From contig NZ_JAFBEE010000012.1 of the NCBI RefSeq assembly GCF_016908555.1, forward strand, positions 24,904 through 88,903: a stretch of 64,000 bases of DNA. Direction: 5' to 3'. This DNA is from Alkaliphilus hydrothermalis (GTDB lineage Bacteria > Bacillota > Clostridia > Peptostreptococcales > Natronincolaceae). The notes below the pieces were generated by a model. It worked only from the letters and a program-made list of their open reading frames with translations, did no database searches and was not told where the DNA came from. The stretch's first letter is position 1, and each line of letters starts with the position of its first letter. The position numbers and the translations under genes were made by a program. This document shows positions 43,549 through 52,430 of this stretch, one piece after another.

Positions 43549-44429
43549 TTATTTTATCTTTTGTTTTTATCCTATTGACCACCGCCGCCGCCATGGCAGT
43601 AGGGGTTAATACTAGAGGGGAAGTTGTTAGTTTTTTTAGAGAAATAAATATTCCTGCCAACACTCAAGTTAGAGGTAGTGTAGTGAGTATATTTGGAGAT
43701 GTAGATATCCAAGGCAATGTTATGGGGGATACAGTAGCTATATTTGGTAGAATCAACGTTGATGGAAAAGTCTATGGAGATACGATTTCAGTCTTCGGGG
43801 GCATTACAGTAGGTTCTTCGGGGGAAATATCTGGCGATGGTGTGGCTGTATTGGGGTATGGAATCCATAATTATGGTGCCATCAGAGGTCAAGAGGTAAG
43901 TGTTTTAGGCTTTGCACCAGTAGGAGTACCTCCCTTATCAATGCTATTCATGATACTATTATTTTTTATATTGATTAAGCAGTTATTCGCCTTTGGGTTC
44001 TCGGTAGTAGCAGTGTTAATATTTAAGGAGAGATTTGATTGCATGGCAACAGGCGTACATCAAGAATCAGGCAAGAAATTCTTCATTGGTCTGTTGGTGG
44101 TATTTGGAACATTTGTTGGAATGGCAGTTCTTGCCATGACGGTAATCGGAGCACCATTGATTGTCCTGTTGATTCCAGCACTTTCAATATTAGAGTTCCT
44201 AGGCAATACTGTTGCAAAAATAGCAATCGGTAGAAAAATAGCTCAACGTCTACAAAGGCAATGGAGTGTTATGATGGAGTTGTTAATGGGGACATTAATC
44301 TATGTGCTTCTAGAGGCAACATTGATAGGTAAGGTATTCACCCTAATTTTTAAATTCATTGGAATAGGCGAGATTGTTGATAGTCGTCTAGGGGATGGAA
44401 GTAGCATCAATAGACCGAAAGGGGTGTAG
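43521..44429 (+). CDS. Bactofilin-like membrane protein, first of pair
   Basis: A 302-residue protein. It has a signal-like N-terminus (about 9-27), a region of short repeated hydrophobic/glycine units with a polymer-forming bactofilin-type pattern (GSVVSIFGDVDIQGNVMGDTV), then four or five hydrophobic helices in the C-terminal half. The pattern suggests a right-handed beta-helix facing outward. Together with the next gene it is likely an effector of the ECF sigma factor, perhaps in cell-envelope integrity. The start overlaps the anti-sigma gene. Confidence 0.7.
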   Translation: MERSRFRKIIILSFVFILLTTAAAMAVGVNTRGEVVSFFREINIPANTQVRGSVVSIFGDVDIQGNVMGDTVAIFGRINVDGKVYGDTISVFGGITVGSSGEISGDGVAVLGYGIHNYGAIRGQEVSVLGFAPVGVPPLSMLFMILLFFILIKQLFAFGFSVVAVLIFKERFDCMATGVHQESGKKFFIGLLVVFGTFVGMAVLAMTVIGAPLIVLLIPALSILEFLGNTVAKIAIGRKIAQRLQRQWSVMMELLMGTLIYVLLEATLIGKVFTLIFKFIGIGEIVDSRLGDGSSINRPKGV

Positions 44430-44432
44430 AAA

Positions 44433-45611
44433 ATGTTGAATTTATTGAAAAGGAAATCAAAGATATTATTCCTTGTAATAGTAATGACTATGCTAGGGGG
44501 ATTAATTGTATATGGAATGGATTACGAAGATAGTAATGTAAATATTTTAGAAAATCAAATTGTTGATGGGGATCTGATTAGGGGAGCAAATCGGTTATCA
44601 AACAAAGGAACGGTAGTGGGAGATCTGATTGCAGCTGCCAACGATGTAAATCAGGAGGGAACTATCCAAGGGGACTTAATCTCTGCTGCTGCTGACATTA
44701 CTGTTGAAGGTGTTGTAAAGGGCGACTTAAGACTGGTGGCTGATGATATCAGAATCGCTGGAGAAGTAAATCGCAATGCCTCCATGTTTGCAGCCAGTGT
44801 ACTGTTGGAGGAAGAAGGCATAATAGATGGCAGTATCCATGTGTTTGCCGGAGACTTAAACTTAAAAGGATTTGTGGGAGGCGACATTATTGGTGGAGCT
44901 GGAAAAGCTATCATTAGTGGAAGGATAAAAGGGAACGTAAAACTATATGTGGATAGTATTGAACTATCGCCAGAGGCATTAGTAGAGGGAAATCTTACCT
45001 ATATCGGGAATAAAGAAATGGATATTGATCCTGCTAGGGTAAAGGGTAAAATCATCTACCAACCCTCCACAAGAACAGAAATTGAAGCAGGATTTGATGA
45101 AATGAAGAATCAACTAAGAATTTTAATGAACGTAGCCAAAATACTTTTCGCCATAGCACAGCTACTAATTGGATTGTTATTGATTAGGTTATTTAAAAAG
45201 CCTTATCAAAGGGCGGCAAAACTCATTGAAGAAAAGCCACTTCCTAGTATAGGTCTTGGGCTAGGGGTGCTGGTTGCAACTCCAGTTGTGGCGATAACAT
45301 TAGTCTTTACCATAATCGGAATTCCTTTTAGTGCTTTAATACTGATGGCATATGGGATACTAATATACTTGACTCAAGTACCAGTGGCGTTATGGCTAGG
45401 AGTGAAAATCCTACGGGATGAAAAACGACCATATGTTGCCTTTGTTATCGGAAGTCTTTTAATTGAAACTTTATTGTTGATTCCTTACTTCTCCTTCATT
45501 GGTGGAATAACAGTTACGATTATCGGGCTTGGTGTAACGTTGATGATGATGAAGGAGTATTATCAGAAGGGAAAACCATCATTAGAAAATCCAATATTGC
45601 CTGAAAAATAG
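44433..45611 (+). CDS. Bactofilin-like membrane protein, second of pair
   Basis: A 392-residue protein of the same plan as its neighbour: signal or anchor helix (10-30), long beta-helix-like repeats (GDLIAAANDVNQEGTIQGDL, GGDIIGGAGKAIISGRIKG) and C-terminal membrane helices (about 225-390). The repeats extend for about 160 residues. The start is four bases after the previous stop. Both are duplicated forms of one family. A terminator palindrome follows. Confidence 0.7.
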   Translation: MLNLLKRKSKILFLVIVMTMLGGLIVYGMDYEDSNVNILENQIVDGDLIRGANRLSNKGTVVGDLIAAANDVNQEGTIQGDLISAAADITVEGVVKGDLRLVADDIRIAGEVNRNASMFAASVLLEEEGIIDGSIHVFAGDLNLKGFVGGDIIGGAGKAIISGRIKGNVKLYVDSIELSPEALVEGNLTYIGNKEMDIDPARVKGKIIYQPSTRTEIEAGFDEMKNQLRILMNVAKILFAIAQLLIGLLLIRLFKKPYQRAAKLIEEKPLPSIGLGLGVLVATPVVAITLVFTIIGIPFSALILMAYGILIYLTQVPVALWLGVKILRDEKRPYVAFVIGSLLIETLLLIPYFSFIGGITVTIIGLGVTLMMMKEYYQKGKPSLENPILPEK

Positions 45612-45644
45612 ACATCTATAAATAAAAGGGGTTTTGGGGAAATT

Positions 45645-45674
45645 AAAATCGATAGCCTAGGCTATCGATTTTTG
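45645..45674. terminator. Perfect palindrome terminator, bidirectional
   Basis: A 28-base perfect palindrome with AAAATCGATAGCC on one arm and its complement on the other. T-rich sequence follows on the plus strand. On the minus strand its arm overlaps the stop codon of the opposing small gene (TAG, complement of 45662-45664). Confidence 0.8.
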
Positions 45675-45853
45675 TTGTTGTTCTGCTCCTCTGTTAAAAT
45701 TTTTGGAGCATCCTTCAGGATTGCCATCAGAGCTAAATCGGTGGGGGAAATAGCCTCCAACATACCATCAGGCATGACATTGTAGTTATGGGGTTGTACA
45801 CGATTGATGGCTGGCAATTGCTGATCTCTTTCAAAACTATTTTTATTAGACAT
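45662..45853 (-). CDS. Small hypothetical protein, 63 aa
   Basis: On the minus strand AAGGAGTTGATCTT precedes ATG, a strong start. The product is polar, with no membrane segment. The central part (VMPDGMLEAISPTDLALMAILKDAPKI, quoted here as PDGMLEAISPTDLALMAIL) appears folded and helical, with disordered ends. Family unknown. It sits alone between the bactofilin operon and tsaD. Confidence 0.65.
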   Translation of the reverse strand: MSNKNSFERDQQLPAINRVQPHNYNVMPDGMLEAISPTDLALMAILKDAPKILTEEQNNNKNR

Positions 45854-45994
45854 AAGATCAACTCCTTCTATAATAGTATTTACTTTTTACAGAGAAATAG
45901 TTATTCAAATAATTGCTTAATTGATATAAAATATCCAATTTAAGAGATAAATGATATAATAGAAAAATAATACTAAGAACAGGAGAGGACTAAT

Positions 45995-47038
45995 TTGACG
46001 ACTAAAAACCAAACAACAGAAGACGTGATAACAATGGCTATCGAGAGTAGTTGTGACGAAACTTCTGTCAGTATATTGAGAAATGGCCGTAATGTTTTAA
46101 CGAATATCATTGCTTCTCAAATTCTGCAACACCAGAAATTTGGGGGAGTAGTGCCAGAGGTAGCATCACGAAAACATATTGAGAATATTAATCAGGTAAT
46201 AGAAGATGCCTTAAGGGAAGCAGGGGTTACATTTGATGACATCACCCACATAGCCGTAACCTATGGACCAGGATTAGTGGGTGCTTTGTTAGTGGGTTTG
46301 TCAGCAGCAAAAGCAATCGCCTTTGCTCGAGGTATTCCTCTAAATGGAGTTAATCATATTGAGGGACATATTTATGCCAACTTTATTGAGCATAAGGATT
46401 TAGAACCACCCTTCATTGCTTTAATTGTTTCTGGTGGACATACCCATTTAGTTTATATGAAGGACTATGGAGAATATGAAGTAATAGGTAGAACAAGAGA
46501 CGATGCTTCAGGAGAGGCCTTTGACAAAGTGGCTAGGGCATTAGGACTAGGCTATCCCGGTGGACCAGAGATTGATAGATTAGCGAAAATAGGTAATAAC
46601 AAAGCAATTACCTTCCCAAAGGCACTTTTGGAGGAGGGGAGCTATGACTTTAGCTTTAGTGGATTGAAATCTGCAGTCTTGAACTATCTAAATAGTCAAA
46701 AGATGAAGGGGAATGAAATTCATACTGCCGATGTAGCAGCTAGTTTTCAACAGTCAGTAATCGAGGTGCTGACAGAAAAGACATTAGCCTGTGCTAAAGA
46801 AAGAGGCATTAATACCGTTGTTTTGGCAGGGGGTGTAGCAGCCAATAGCGGACTAAGGGAGCTCTTAGGGGAAGAATGTAAGAAGAGGGGAATTCAGCTA
46901 AAATATCCTTCCCTCAAATTATGTACAGACAATGCCGCTATGATTGGTTGCGTAGGATATTATGACTATATTAAAGGTCTAAGATCAGACATGCATTTAA
47001 ATGCAATGCCAAACCTTAAAATTGGACAACGATATTAA
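45995..47038 (+). CDS. tsaD: tRNA t6A biosynthesis catalytic subunit TsaD
   Basis: A 347-residue protein of normal length. Metal-binding and catalytic features: ESSCDETS at the start, NHIEGHIYANF with two histidines near residue 117, SGGHTHLVYM, and PSLKLCTDNAAMIG near the end. It transfers threonylcarbamoyl to A37 with TsaB and TsaE. Start is TTG 45995 after AGGAGAGG; a later ATG (46034) would drop only 13 residues. It is separated by about 5 kb from tsaE-tsaB. Confidence 0.95.
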   Translation: MTTKNQTTEDVITMAIESSCDETSVSILRNGRNVLTNIIASQILQHQKFGGVVPEVASRKHIENINQVIEDALREAGVTFDDITHIAVTYGPGLVGALLVGLSAAKAIAFARGIPLNGVNHIEGHIYANFIEHKDLEPPFIALIVSGGHTHLVYMKDYGEYEVIGRTRDDASGEAFDKVARALGLGYPGGPEIDRLAKIGNNKAITFPKALLEEGSYDFSFSGLKSAVLNYLNSQKMKGNEIHTADVAASFQQSVIEVLTEKTLACAKERGINTVVLAGGVAANSGLRELLGEECKKRGIQLKYPSLKLCTDNAAMIGCVGYYDYIKGLRSDMHLNAMPNLKIGQRY

Positions 47039-47146
47039 CAATATTGGTAATTGTTAGGCATACTTCATATTATTACTTGTATAATTACCGTTCTCATCTA
47101 TGATATAATCAAATCGAAAATAATCTACCACGGAGGGGGATATATA

Positions 47147-47308
47147 ATGGAGTTATTATCATGGATGAGAAAAGTTGATACGGATTTGAGCAGAAGTGAT
47201 TTGTTGAGTTTAATCGACAATATGCACGGTGTTATTGACGCTCTATTAGCTAAGAACCAGGAAAACGAAGCCTTAATAAAGGAGTTAAAAAGAACGCTGC
47301 AAGTATAA
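47147..47308 (+). CDS. Small hypothetical protein, 53 aa
   Basis: ATG 47147 after CGGAGGGGG, the strong ribosome site; a longer in-frame start at 47051 lacks one. The product has a helical, charged make-up (SWMRKVDTDLSRSDLLSLID, KELKRTLQV). It is likely a coiled-coil or adaptor-sized protein. Family unknown. It lies directly upstream of DnaA-box cluster 2. Confidence 0.6.
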   Translation: MELLSWMRKVDTDLSRSDLLSLIDNMHGVIDALLAKNQENEALIKELKRTLQV

Positions 47309-47367
47309 TTACATAAGAATTATGTTAATTAATTCCCCATCCAATATTATGTTGGAGTGGGGTATTT

Positions 47368-47669
47368 TTATCAACAAAATTTTATCAAACTATTCACAGG
47401 GTAAAAGTGCAATAAATGTGGATAATGTGGAATAACTGTGAAGAAAACTGATAATCCCAACATAGCCTGGGGATAAACTTGTGGAATCTGTGGATGGCGC
47501 TGTGGATAAATGTGGACAAAAATGATATCTATTGTGAGTATGATGGAGCATCCTGCTGAATTTAACATAATACTGTTGACATAAATACTAAATACATAGA
47601 AAAATGTCAAAACAAAACCCAGGCTGCAGGGAAGCGTCGTTTCCTAGCCTGGGTTCATAATTATCCACA
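47368..47669. other. DnaA-box cluster 2
   Basis: DnaA boxes on both strands: TTATCAACA (47368-47376), TGTGGATAA (47417-47425 and 47501-47509), TTATCCACA (47661-47669), plus one-mismatch forms TGGGGATAA (47468-47476) and TGTGGACAA (47511-47519). It lies between convergent genes and encodes nothing convincing. No replication-initiation genes are near. Like cluster 1, this is a candidate DnaA-titration or regulatory site. Confidence 0.65.
47605..47657 (-). terminator. Terminator of bioY
   Basis: Paired arms AACCCAGGCT and AGCCTGGGTT (about 47616-47655) form a long stem with internal pairing. The A-rich sequence before it (CAAAACAAAA) becomes the U-tract on the minus strand. Confidence 0.75.
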
Positions 47670-47691
47670 ATGATACTTTGTTATAATTTAA

Positions 47692-48249
47692 CTAAATTTT
47701 CTGTAATTTTGGTTTTAGATTATTTCTTTCTAAAGAACGATTTACACTGAGCACCACTGCAGAAGTAAGAATAATTTTAATAATATCAGGTACAACATAA
47801 GGTGCAACTACTAAGTAGAATGATTTTTCCCAACCCATAGCAGTAACGAACTTAAATTGAACAAACCCTAAGCCGTATATAAGAATTAAAGCAAACATCA
47901 TAGAAGCAATAGAAGTCACTAAGGAATTCTTTCTTTCCATAACAAAACCAATTAGGAAGGCTGCGATGGGAAAAGAGAACAGGAACCCACCAGTTGGGCC
48001 TACTAATACCTGAAGGCCACCTTTAAACTGAGCAAATACTGGCATTCCAGCAGCCCCCATTAGAATATAAACGATTAATGCTAAGCCCCCTAGCTTACTT
48101 CCTAAAATACCACCTGCTAAGCATACTGCTACTACTTGAAGTGTAAAGGGTACCGGTGAAAAGGGTAAGGGTATGGCTATTTGGGAACATACGGCGGTGA
48201 TGGCAGCGAATAAAGCTACTAAAGTCATGTTTCTGGTAGATAGTTTCAT
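47692..48249 (-). CDS. bioY: Biotin ECF transporter S component BioY
   Basis: A 185-residue membrane protein with about six helices. The N-terminal TRNMTLVALFAAITAVCSQIAIPLPFSPVPFTLQVVAVCLAGG (quoted in part: IPLPFSPVPFTLQ) is diagnostic of BioY. It takes up biotin, alone or with an ECF module. A BirA operator lies directly upstream (48267-48298), which supports the call. A terminator with DnaA boxes beyond follows it. Confidence 0.97.
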   Translation of the reverse strand: MKLSTRNMTLVALFAAITAVCSQIAIPLPFSPVPFTLQVVAVCLAGGILGSKLGGLALIVYILMGAAGMPVFAQFKGGLQVLVGPTGGFLFSFPIAAFLIGFVMERKNSLVTSIASMMFALILIYGLGFVQFKFVTAMGWEKSFYLVVAPYVVPDIIKIILTSAVVLSVNRSLERNNLKPKLQKI

Positions 48250-48266
48250 TTAAACATTATCTCCTT

Positions 48267-48298
48267 TCGTCAACCTTGGAAGGTTGTTTGGTTAACAA
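48267..48298 (-). promoter_or_regulatory. BirA operator before bioY
   Basis: Half-sites TCGTCAACC (48267-48275) and GGTTAACAA (48290-48298), 14 bases apart, form an inverted repeat that matches the BirA consensus TTGTTAACC-N14-GGTTAACAA with two mismatches in one half. Holo-BirA would repress bioY when biotin is plentiful. Confidence 0.85.
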
Positions 48299-48314
48299 AA
48301 ACAGTTTAACCTGT

Positions 48315-50243
48315 CTAAGAAGAAATGTCAATAGCATTTTCCCACTCTTCATAAAGGAGATTGATTTGCTCCTTCAAACTACCTACTTGAAGTTGAACAT
48401 TACGGCTTTTTTCGGGATTGGAGTAGATTTCTTCTTGGCACATGAGGGCTTCAAGCTCCAATACCTGCTCCTCCATTTCCATAATATCTGTTTCGATTTT
48501 TTTTCGTCTTTTTACTAGTTCCCTTTGACGGCTTTTTTCTTCCTTTTCTTTACGTCGTTCCTCTTTGATTTGAGTCTTGGTTTTCTCCTCTATTGGTTCT
48601 TCAATACTATTAAATTCCTGTTCCTTCTTTTTATAAAGATAATAATCATAGTTTCCAAGGAAAATATCACAGCCAGAGGGATTAAGCTCGATTACCTTTG
48701 TGGTGATACGATTTAAGAAGTAACGATCATGGGAGATGAGAAATACTGTACCGTCGTAGGTTTCCAGTGCCTCCTCCAAAACTTCTTTAGCCAAAATATC
48801 AAGGTGGTTAGTAGGCTCGTCCAGTAATAACAGATTTGCCTTAGATAAAAATAGCTTTAAAAGAGATAGTCTAGCTTTTTCTCCACCACTTAGATTAGAA
48901 ATTGACTTGAATACCTCTTCGTCATGGAACAAGAAGGAACCTAATAAAGTTCTAATTTCCGTATCAGTTGTCGTGGGAAGTAGGTCACGAATTTCATCGA
49001 TTACGAGATTACCGTTATTCAAAGACTTTTGTTCCTGATCATAGTAGGCAGGGTCAACATTATGACCTACAATGATTTCTCCACTGGTAATCGGTGTTTC
49101 CTTCAAAATCATCTTCATAAGGGTTGATTTACCAATACCATTTGGACCAATTAAAGCAACCTTTTCCCCCCTATAGACATCAAAGGATAGCCCCTCAAAC
49201 AATTGATGACCATCAAAGGACTTTGCTAACTCCTTAACAGATAGGACATCATTACCACTCTTTACTTGAGTTTCAAATCTAATTTTAGCCCTCTTTTGGT
49301 TGAGTTGAGGCAACTCCAATTCTTCAACCTTACTCAATTGCTTTTCTCTACTTCTAGCCCGCTTAATCAGCTTTTCAGTACCATGCTGTTTCAATCGTCG
49401 GATGATATCCTCTTGTCTTTCAATCTCTTTTTGCTGTTGTTGATAAGCCTTTACCTGTTGCTCTCGAAGGACTTTCTTTTTTTCTATAAAGGTTGAATAG
49501 TTTCCGTTATAACTGTTGCATTCATGATTTTCAATTTCGAGGATACGAGTCACAGTTTGATCTAGAAAGTAACGATCGTGGGAAATCATCAAAACTGTAC
49601 CATTATAATCCTTGAGAAATCCCTCCAGCCATACAACCGCCTCAATATCAAGATGATTGGTGGGCTCATCTAGCAATAGAATGTCGGGTTTGGAGAGTAA
49701 GAGCTTGACCAAAGACAAACGGGTTTTCTCTCCACCACTCAACAGTTGAACAGGCTGAGAGAATTCTTCATCCTTAAAGCCTAACCCCTTGAGGACTCCT
49801 TTGACCTCGCTACGGAAAGCATAGCCATTGTTCTTTTCAAACTCGTCTGTTAAGGCTGCGTATTCATCCATAATTTTTTGTAACTCAGCAGCAGAAGCAG
49901 CCCTTTGGCTTTTCTCTGCAATCAATAGCTCTAAAGAACGAAGGCGTTCTTCCATCTCTATTAAATGAGAAAACACAATTAATGCCTCATGGTATACATC
50001 ATTTCCTTCCGATAATAGACTACTTTGCTCAAGATAGCCAAGCGCCGTGGATTTTGCAATGAAGAGGTCCCCTTCATCGTAGGTCAGTTGCCCACAAAGG
50101 ATTTTAAATAAGGTAGATTTACCAGCCCCATTCACCCCCACCAAACCTACCTTTTCTCCGTTATTAATACTAAAGGTAATGTCTCTTAATATTAGATCAA
50201 TACCAAAATATTTGGTTAGTTGATTACATGATAATATAATCAT
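48315..50243 (-). CDS. ABC-F family ATPase (YdiF-like)
   Basis: A 642-residue soluble protein with two ABC domains and no membrane part. Domain 1 has Walker A GVNGAGKSTL, signature LLSGGEKTRLSLVKL and DEPTNHLDIEAV; domain 2 has GPNGIGKSTL, LSGGEKARLSLLKL and DEPTNHLDI. A basic linker of about 80 residues between them and a C-terminal coiled coil are typical. ABC-F proteins act on ribosomes in translation or antibiotic protection; which role applies is unclear. AGGAGG precedes ATG 50243. Confidence 0.93.
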   Translation of the reverse strand: MIILSCNQLTKYFGIDLILRDITFSINNGEKVGLVGVNGAGKSTLFKILCGQLTYDEGDLFIAKSTALGYLEQSSLLSEGNDVYHEALIVFSHLIEMEERLRSLELLIAEKSQRAASAAELQKIMDEYAALTDEFEKNNGYAFRSEVKGVLKGLGFKDEEFSQPVQLLSGGEKTRLSLVKLLLSKPDILLLDEPTNHLDIEAVVWLEGFLKDYNGTVLMISHDRYFLDQTVTRILEIENHECNSYNGNYSTFIEKKKVLREQQVKAYQQQQKEIERQEDIIRRLKQHGTEKLIKRARSREKQLSKVEELELPQLNQKRAKIRFETQVKSGNDVLSVKELAKSFDGHQLFEGLSFDVYRGEKVALIGPNGIGKSTLMKMILKETPITSGEIIVGHNVDPAYYDQEQKSLNNGNLVIDEIRDLLPTTTDTEIRTLLGSFLFHDEEVFKSISNLSGGEKARLSLLKLFLSKANLLLLDEPTNHLDILAKEVLEEALETYDGTVFLISHDRYFLNRITTKVIELNPSGCDIFLGNYDYYLYKKKEQEFNSIEEPIEEKTKTQIKEERRKEKEEKSRQRELVKRRKKIETDIMEMEEQVLELEALMCQEEIYSNPEKSRNVQLQVGSLKEQINLLYEEWENAIDISS

Positions 50244-50479
50244 AATTTTCCTCCTAACAAAAAGCCTGAATATATCTATTTTATCAAAAAAGAGAAGAAG
50301 GATAAAGGGAGGAAGTAAACTAATATAAGTAATTAATTCAAATGAAAACGAAGGGTAAAATTAACGCAATTCAAACTATTTATCAATATAAATGAGGGTA
50401 AAATAATATCTATACGGAAATGAGTAATTAATCATCATTAGTTAGATAATAATAAAAAAAGTGCTGTGATTGTGGACAC

Positions 50480-50492
50480 TTGTTATTAACAA
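50480..50492. promoter_or_regulatory. Inverted repeat TTGTTA-T-TAACAA upstream of rex
   Basis: Six-base arms separated by one base, about 40 bases upstream of the rex promoter -35. It resembles half of a Rex operator, but the Clostridia consensus is an 18-mer with wider spacing. It may be the site of another regulator. Confidence 0.35.
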
Positions 50493-50530
50493 ATACTTGA
50501 TATACACTGGGTTGTAGAGGGATTAATTAA

Positions 50531-50559
50531 TTGACAATAATTTAATTGATTGTTATAAT
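50531..50559 (+). promoter_or_regulatory. Consensus sigma-A promoter of rex
   Basis: TTGACA (50531-50536), 17 bases, TATAAT (50554-50559), a perfect consensus. Transcription should start near 50566, leaving a leader of about 215 bases before rex. The leader has no recognisable riboswitch. Confidence 0.85.
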
Positions 50560-50780
50560 TATATCTAAAATAAATTAAAGACTTGGTTATAAGTTTATAT
50601 TATGGATAATTGTAGATATTTATAGAGATCCTCTATAAAGTAATCATTGTATAAATATAAGAACATGACATACTAAAAAAACATGGGAAATCGTATGGAA
50701 GCAATAGAAAGATGTAGCAGAACTAAATTTAAAATTGATGTTAGCAGGCTTGAGAACTATTATCGAAAAGGAGGATTTAT

Positions 50781-51428
50781 ATGAACAGAGACTTTTCTAA
50801 TGTTTCTATGGCAGTAATTCGAAGACTACCCAAATATCATAGATACTTAAAGGATTTATTGGAGAAGGAAGTATATCGAATTTCGTCAAGAGAATTAAGT
50901 AAATTGATTGGCTTTACAGCATCTCAAATTAGACAAGATCTTAATTGCTTTGGGGGCTTTGGACAACAGGGATACGGATATAACGTGGAGGAGCTTTATC
51001 AAGAAATAGGCAAGATATTAGGGTTAAACAAGACCTATACAACTGTCATTATTGGAGCAGGTAACTTAGGGCAGGCTATTGCAAATTATCCAAGTTTTAT
51101 TAAATATGGATTCAAATTAATGGGATTATTTGATATTAACCCAAAACTGATAGGAATGAAGATAAGAGACATAGATATATTAGATTTAGATTACTTAGAA
51201 GAATATATTAGTAAAAACAAGGTGGAAATTGGAATTATTTGTACACCAAAGGAAGTGGCTCAGGAAGTAGCGGAGCGTTTAGCCGATTCAAATGTAAAGG
51301 GAATTTGGAATTTTGCTCCAGTAGATATTAAAGTTCCAAAGGAAATTATTGTTGAAAATGTACATTTGAGTGAGAGTTTATTTATTCTATCGTATCTTTT
51401 AAATGAAAAAGAGAACCTTCAGGGGTAG
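50781..51428 (+). CDS. rex: Redox-sensing transcriptional repressor Rex
   Basis: A 215-residue regulator. The N-terminal winged helix (ISSRELSKLIGFTASQIRQDL) binds DNA; the Rossmann domain has VIIGAGNLGQAI. It senses the NADH/NAD+ ratio and represses fermentation and anaerobic metabolism genes when NAD+ is high. Length and motifs are normal. ATG 50781 follows AAAAGGAGG. A MarR regulator follows after 47 bases. Confidence 0.96.
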   Translation: MNRDFSNVSMAVIRRLPKYHRYLKDLLEKEVYRISSRELSKLIGFTASQIRQDLNCFGGFGQQGYGYNVEELYQEIGKILGLNKTYTTVIIGAGNLGQAIANYPSFIKYGFKLMGLFDINPKLIGMKIRDIDILDLDYLEEYISKNKVEIGIICTPKEVAQEVAERLADSNVKGIWNFAPVDIKVPKEIIVENVHLSESLFILSYLLNEKENLQG

Positions 51429-51475
51429 GTAGAAACGCCTATCCGTATTTTTATAAGGGAGTATTGGGTGGTAAA

Positions 51476-51919
51476 ATGAGAAATTATTATATGCAAATTC
51501 AACAGTATTCCGAGATGTTAATTCAACAAATACTACTTATGGATAAAAAGGGCATCAAGAATAATGGGGATACATTATCCTTGACGGAAATACTGATTCT
51601 AAAAGCCCTAGGGGACCAGCAAGAAAAGAAAATGGCCGATCTAATAGAAGAACTTAATTTAGATAGGAATATCTTTGGAACCTTCATCAATAGACTCCAA
51701 AGTCAAAATTATGTGATTAAGAGAAGGGCAAAGGAGGACAAAAGGGCTCAAGTACTACTATTAACAGATAAGGGAAAATTAAGTTTTGAGCAAATTCTTT
51801 TAACGGAAAAAGAACTCCTTTTATCGTTGTTGAATGACTTTACCTTTAATGAAGAAAAGGCTATACTAAAATTTCTTGTAAAACTGGATATGTTAAGAAG
51901 GAATAATCATACACCATAA
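51476..51919 (+). CDS. MarR-family transcriptional regulator
   Basis: A 147-residue winged-helix protein with LTEILILKALGDQQEKKMADLIEELNLDRN and the wing KRRAKEDKRAQVLLLTDKGK, typical of MarR (seen in part as KEDKRAQVLLLTDKG). Target and ligand are unknown. The start is ambiguous: ATG 51476 is used; TTG 51464 sits too close to AAGGGAG at 51455-51461. It may be co-transcribed with rex and ends in its own terminator. Confidence 0.85.
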   Translation: MRNYYMQIQQYSEMLIQQILLMDKKGIKNNGDTLSLTEILILKALGDQQEKKMADLIEELNLDRNIFGTFINRLQSQNYVIKRRAKEDKRAQVLLLTDKGKLSFEQILLTEKELLLSLLNDFTFNEEKAILKFLVKLDMLRRNNHTP

Positions 51920-51920
51920 A

Positions 51921-51949
51921 AATAGCCAATCAAATGGTTATTTTTTTTT
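51921..51949 (+). terminator. Terminator after the MarR gene
   Basis: AATAGCCA (51921-51928) pairs with TGGTTATT (51935-51942, one G-U pair), then T9. Confidence 0.85.
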
Positions 51950-51952
51950 CAT

Positions 51953-51981
51953 AAAAAAGAGACTGAAAAATTTCAGTCTCT
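51953..51981 (-). terminator. Terminator of the ferredoxin gene
   Basis: AGAGACTGAAA (51958-51968) pairs with TTTCAGTCTCT (51971-51981). The A-run before it provides the minus-strand U-tract. Confidence 0.85.
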
Positions 51982-52000
51982 AATTCCTTCTGTATTTTAT

Positions 52001-52174
52001 TTATTCAGCTGGTACTGGAGCGTCAACTGGACAAACATTTGCACAGGCTCCACAATCGATGCAACCATCTTGGTCAATTACATAGATGCTGTCTCCTGCA
52101 GAGATAACATCAACTGGACATTCTGGCTCACAAGCCCCACAACTGATACAAGCGTCATTAATTACATATGCCAT
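52001..52174 (-). CDS. 2[4Fe-4S] clostridial-type ferredoxin
   Basis: A 57-residue electron carrier, too short for many gene finders. Two CxxCxxCxxxCP motifs are visible, CISCGACEPECP and CIDCGACANVCP, each coordinating one [4Fe-4S] cluster. It starts MAYVIND and ends PVDAPVPAE. GAGGAGG precedes ATG (complement of 52172-52174). It would serve low-potential electron transfer in anaerobic metabolism. Monocistronic, opposite to its neighbours. Confidence 0.95.
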   Translation of the reverse strand: MAYVINDACISCGACEPECPVDVISAGDSIYVIDQDGCIDCGACANVCPVDAPVPAE

Positions 52175-52430
52175 TTTAATTTCCTCCTCGTTCTTTAAAT
52201 TAATTTTTATAGAATTTGTAATTTCTTCATAAAAATATTATACCAACATTGAAAGTTTTGAACATAAAAAAACACATTTTTTTTTATAAAACATTCAATA
52301 TATAATGATTTTCATTGTATATATTTATAACAGAGTACGTGGAGATTTTTTTCATAATATCGGAGAGCTTATGGCAAACTATTTTAAGTGTGGTACAATA
52401 GAATCAAAAACCTAAGCAGGAGGATGTTGC

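Noticed and set aside
47371..47610. 79-codon minus-strand frame across DnaA-box cluster 2
   Set aside because: No ribosome site and it runs through the boxes and into the bioY terminator.
50480..50492. Classical Rex operator before rex
   Set aside because: The arms are separated by one base; the known Clostridia Rex site is an 18-mer with four to six bases between arms.
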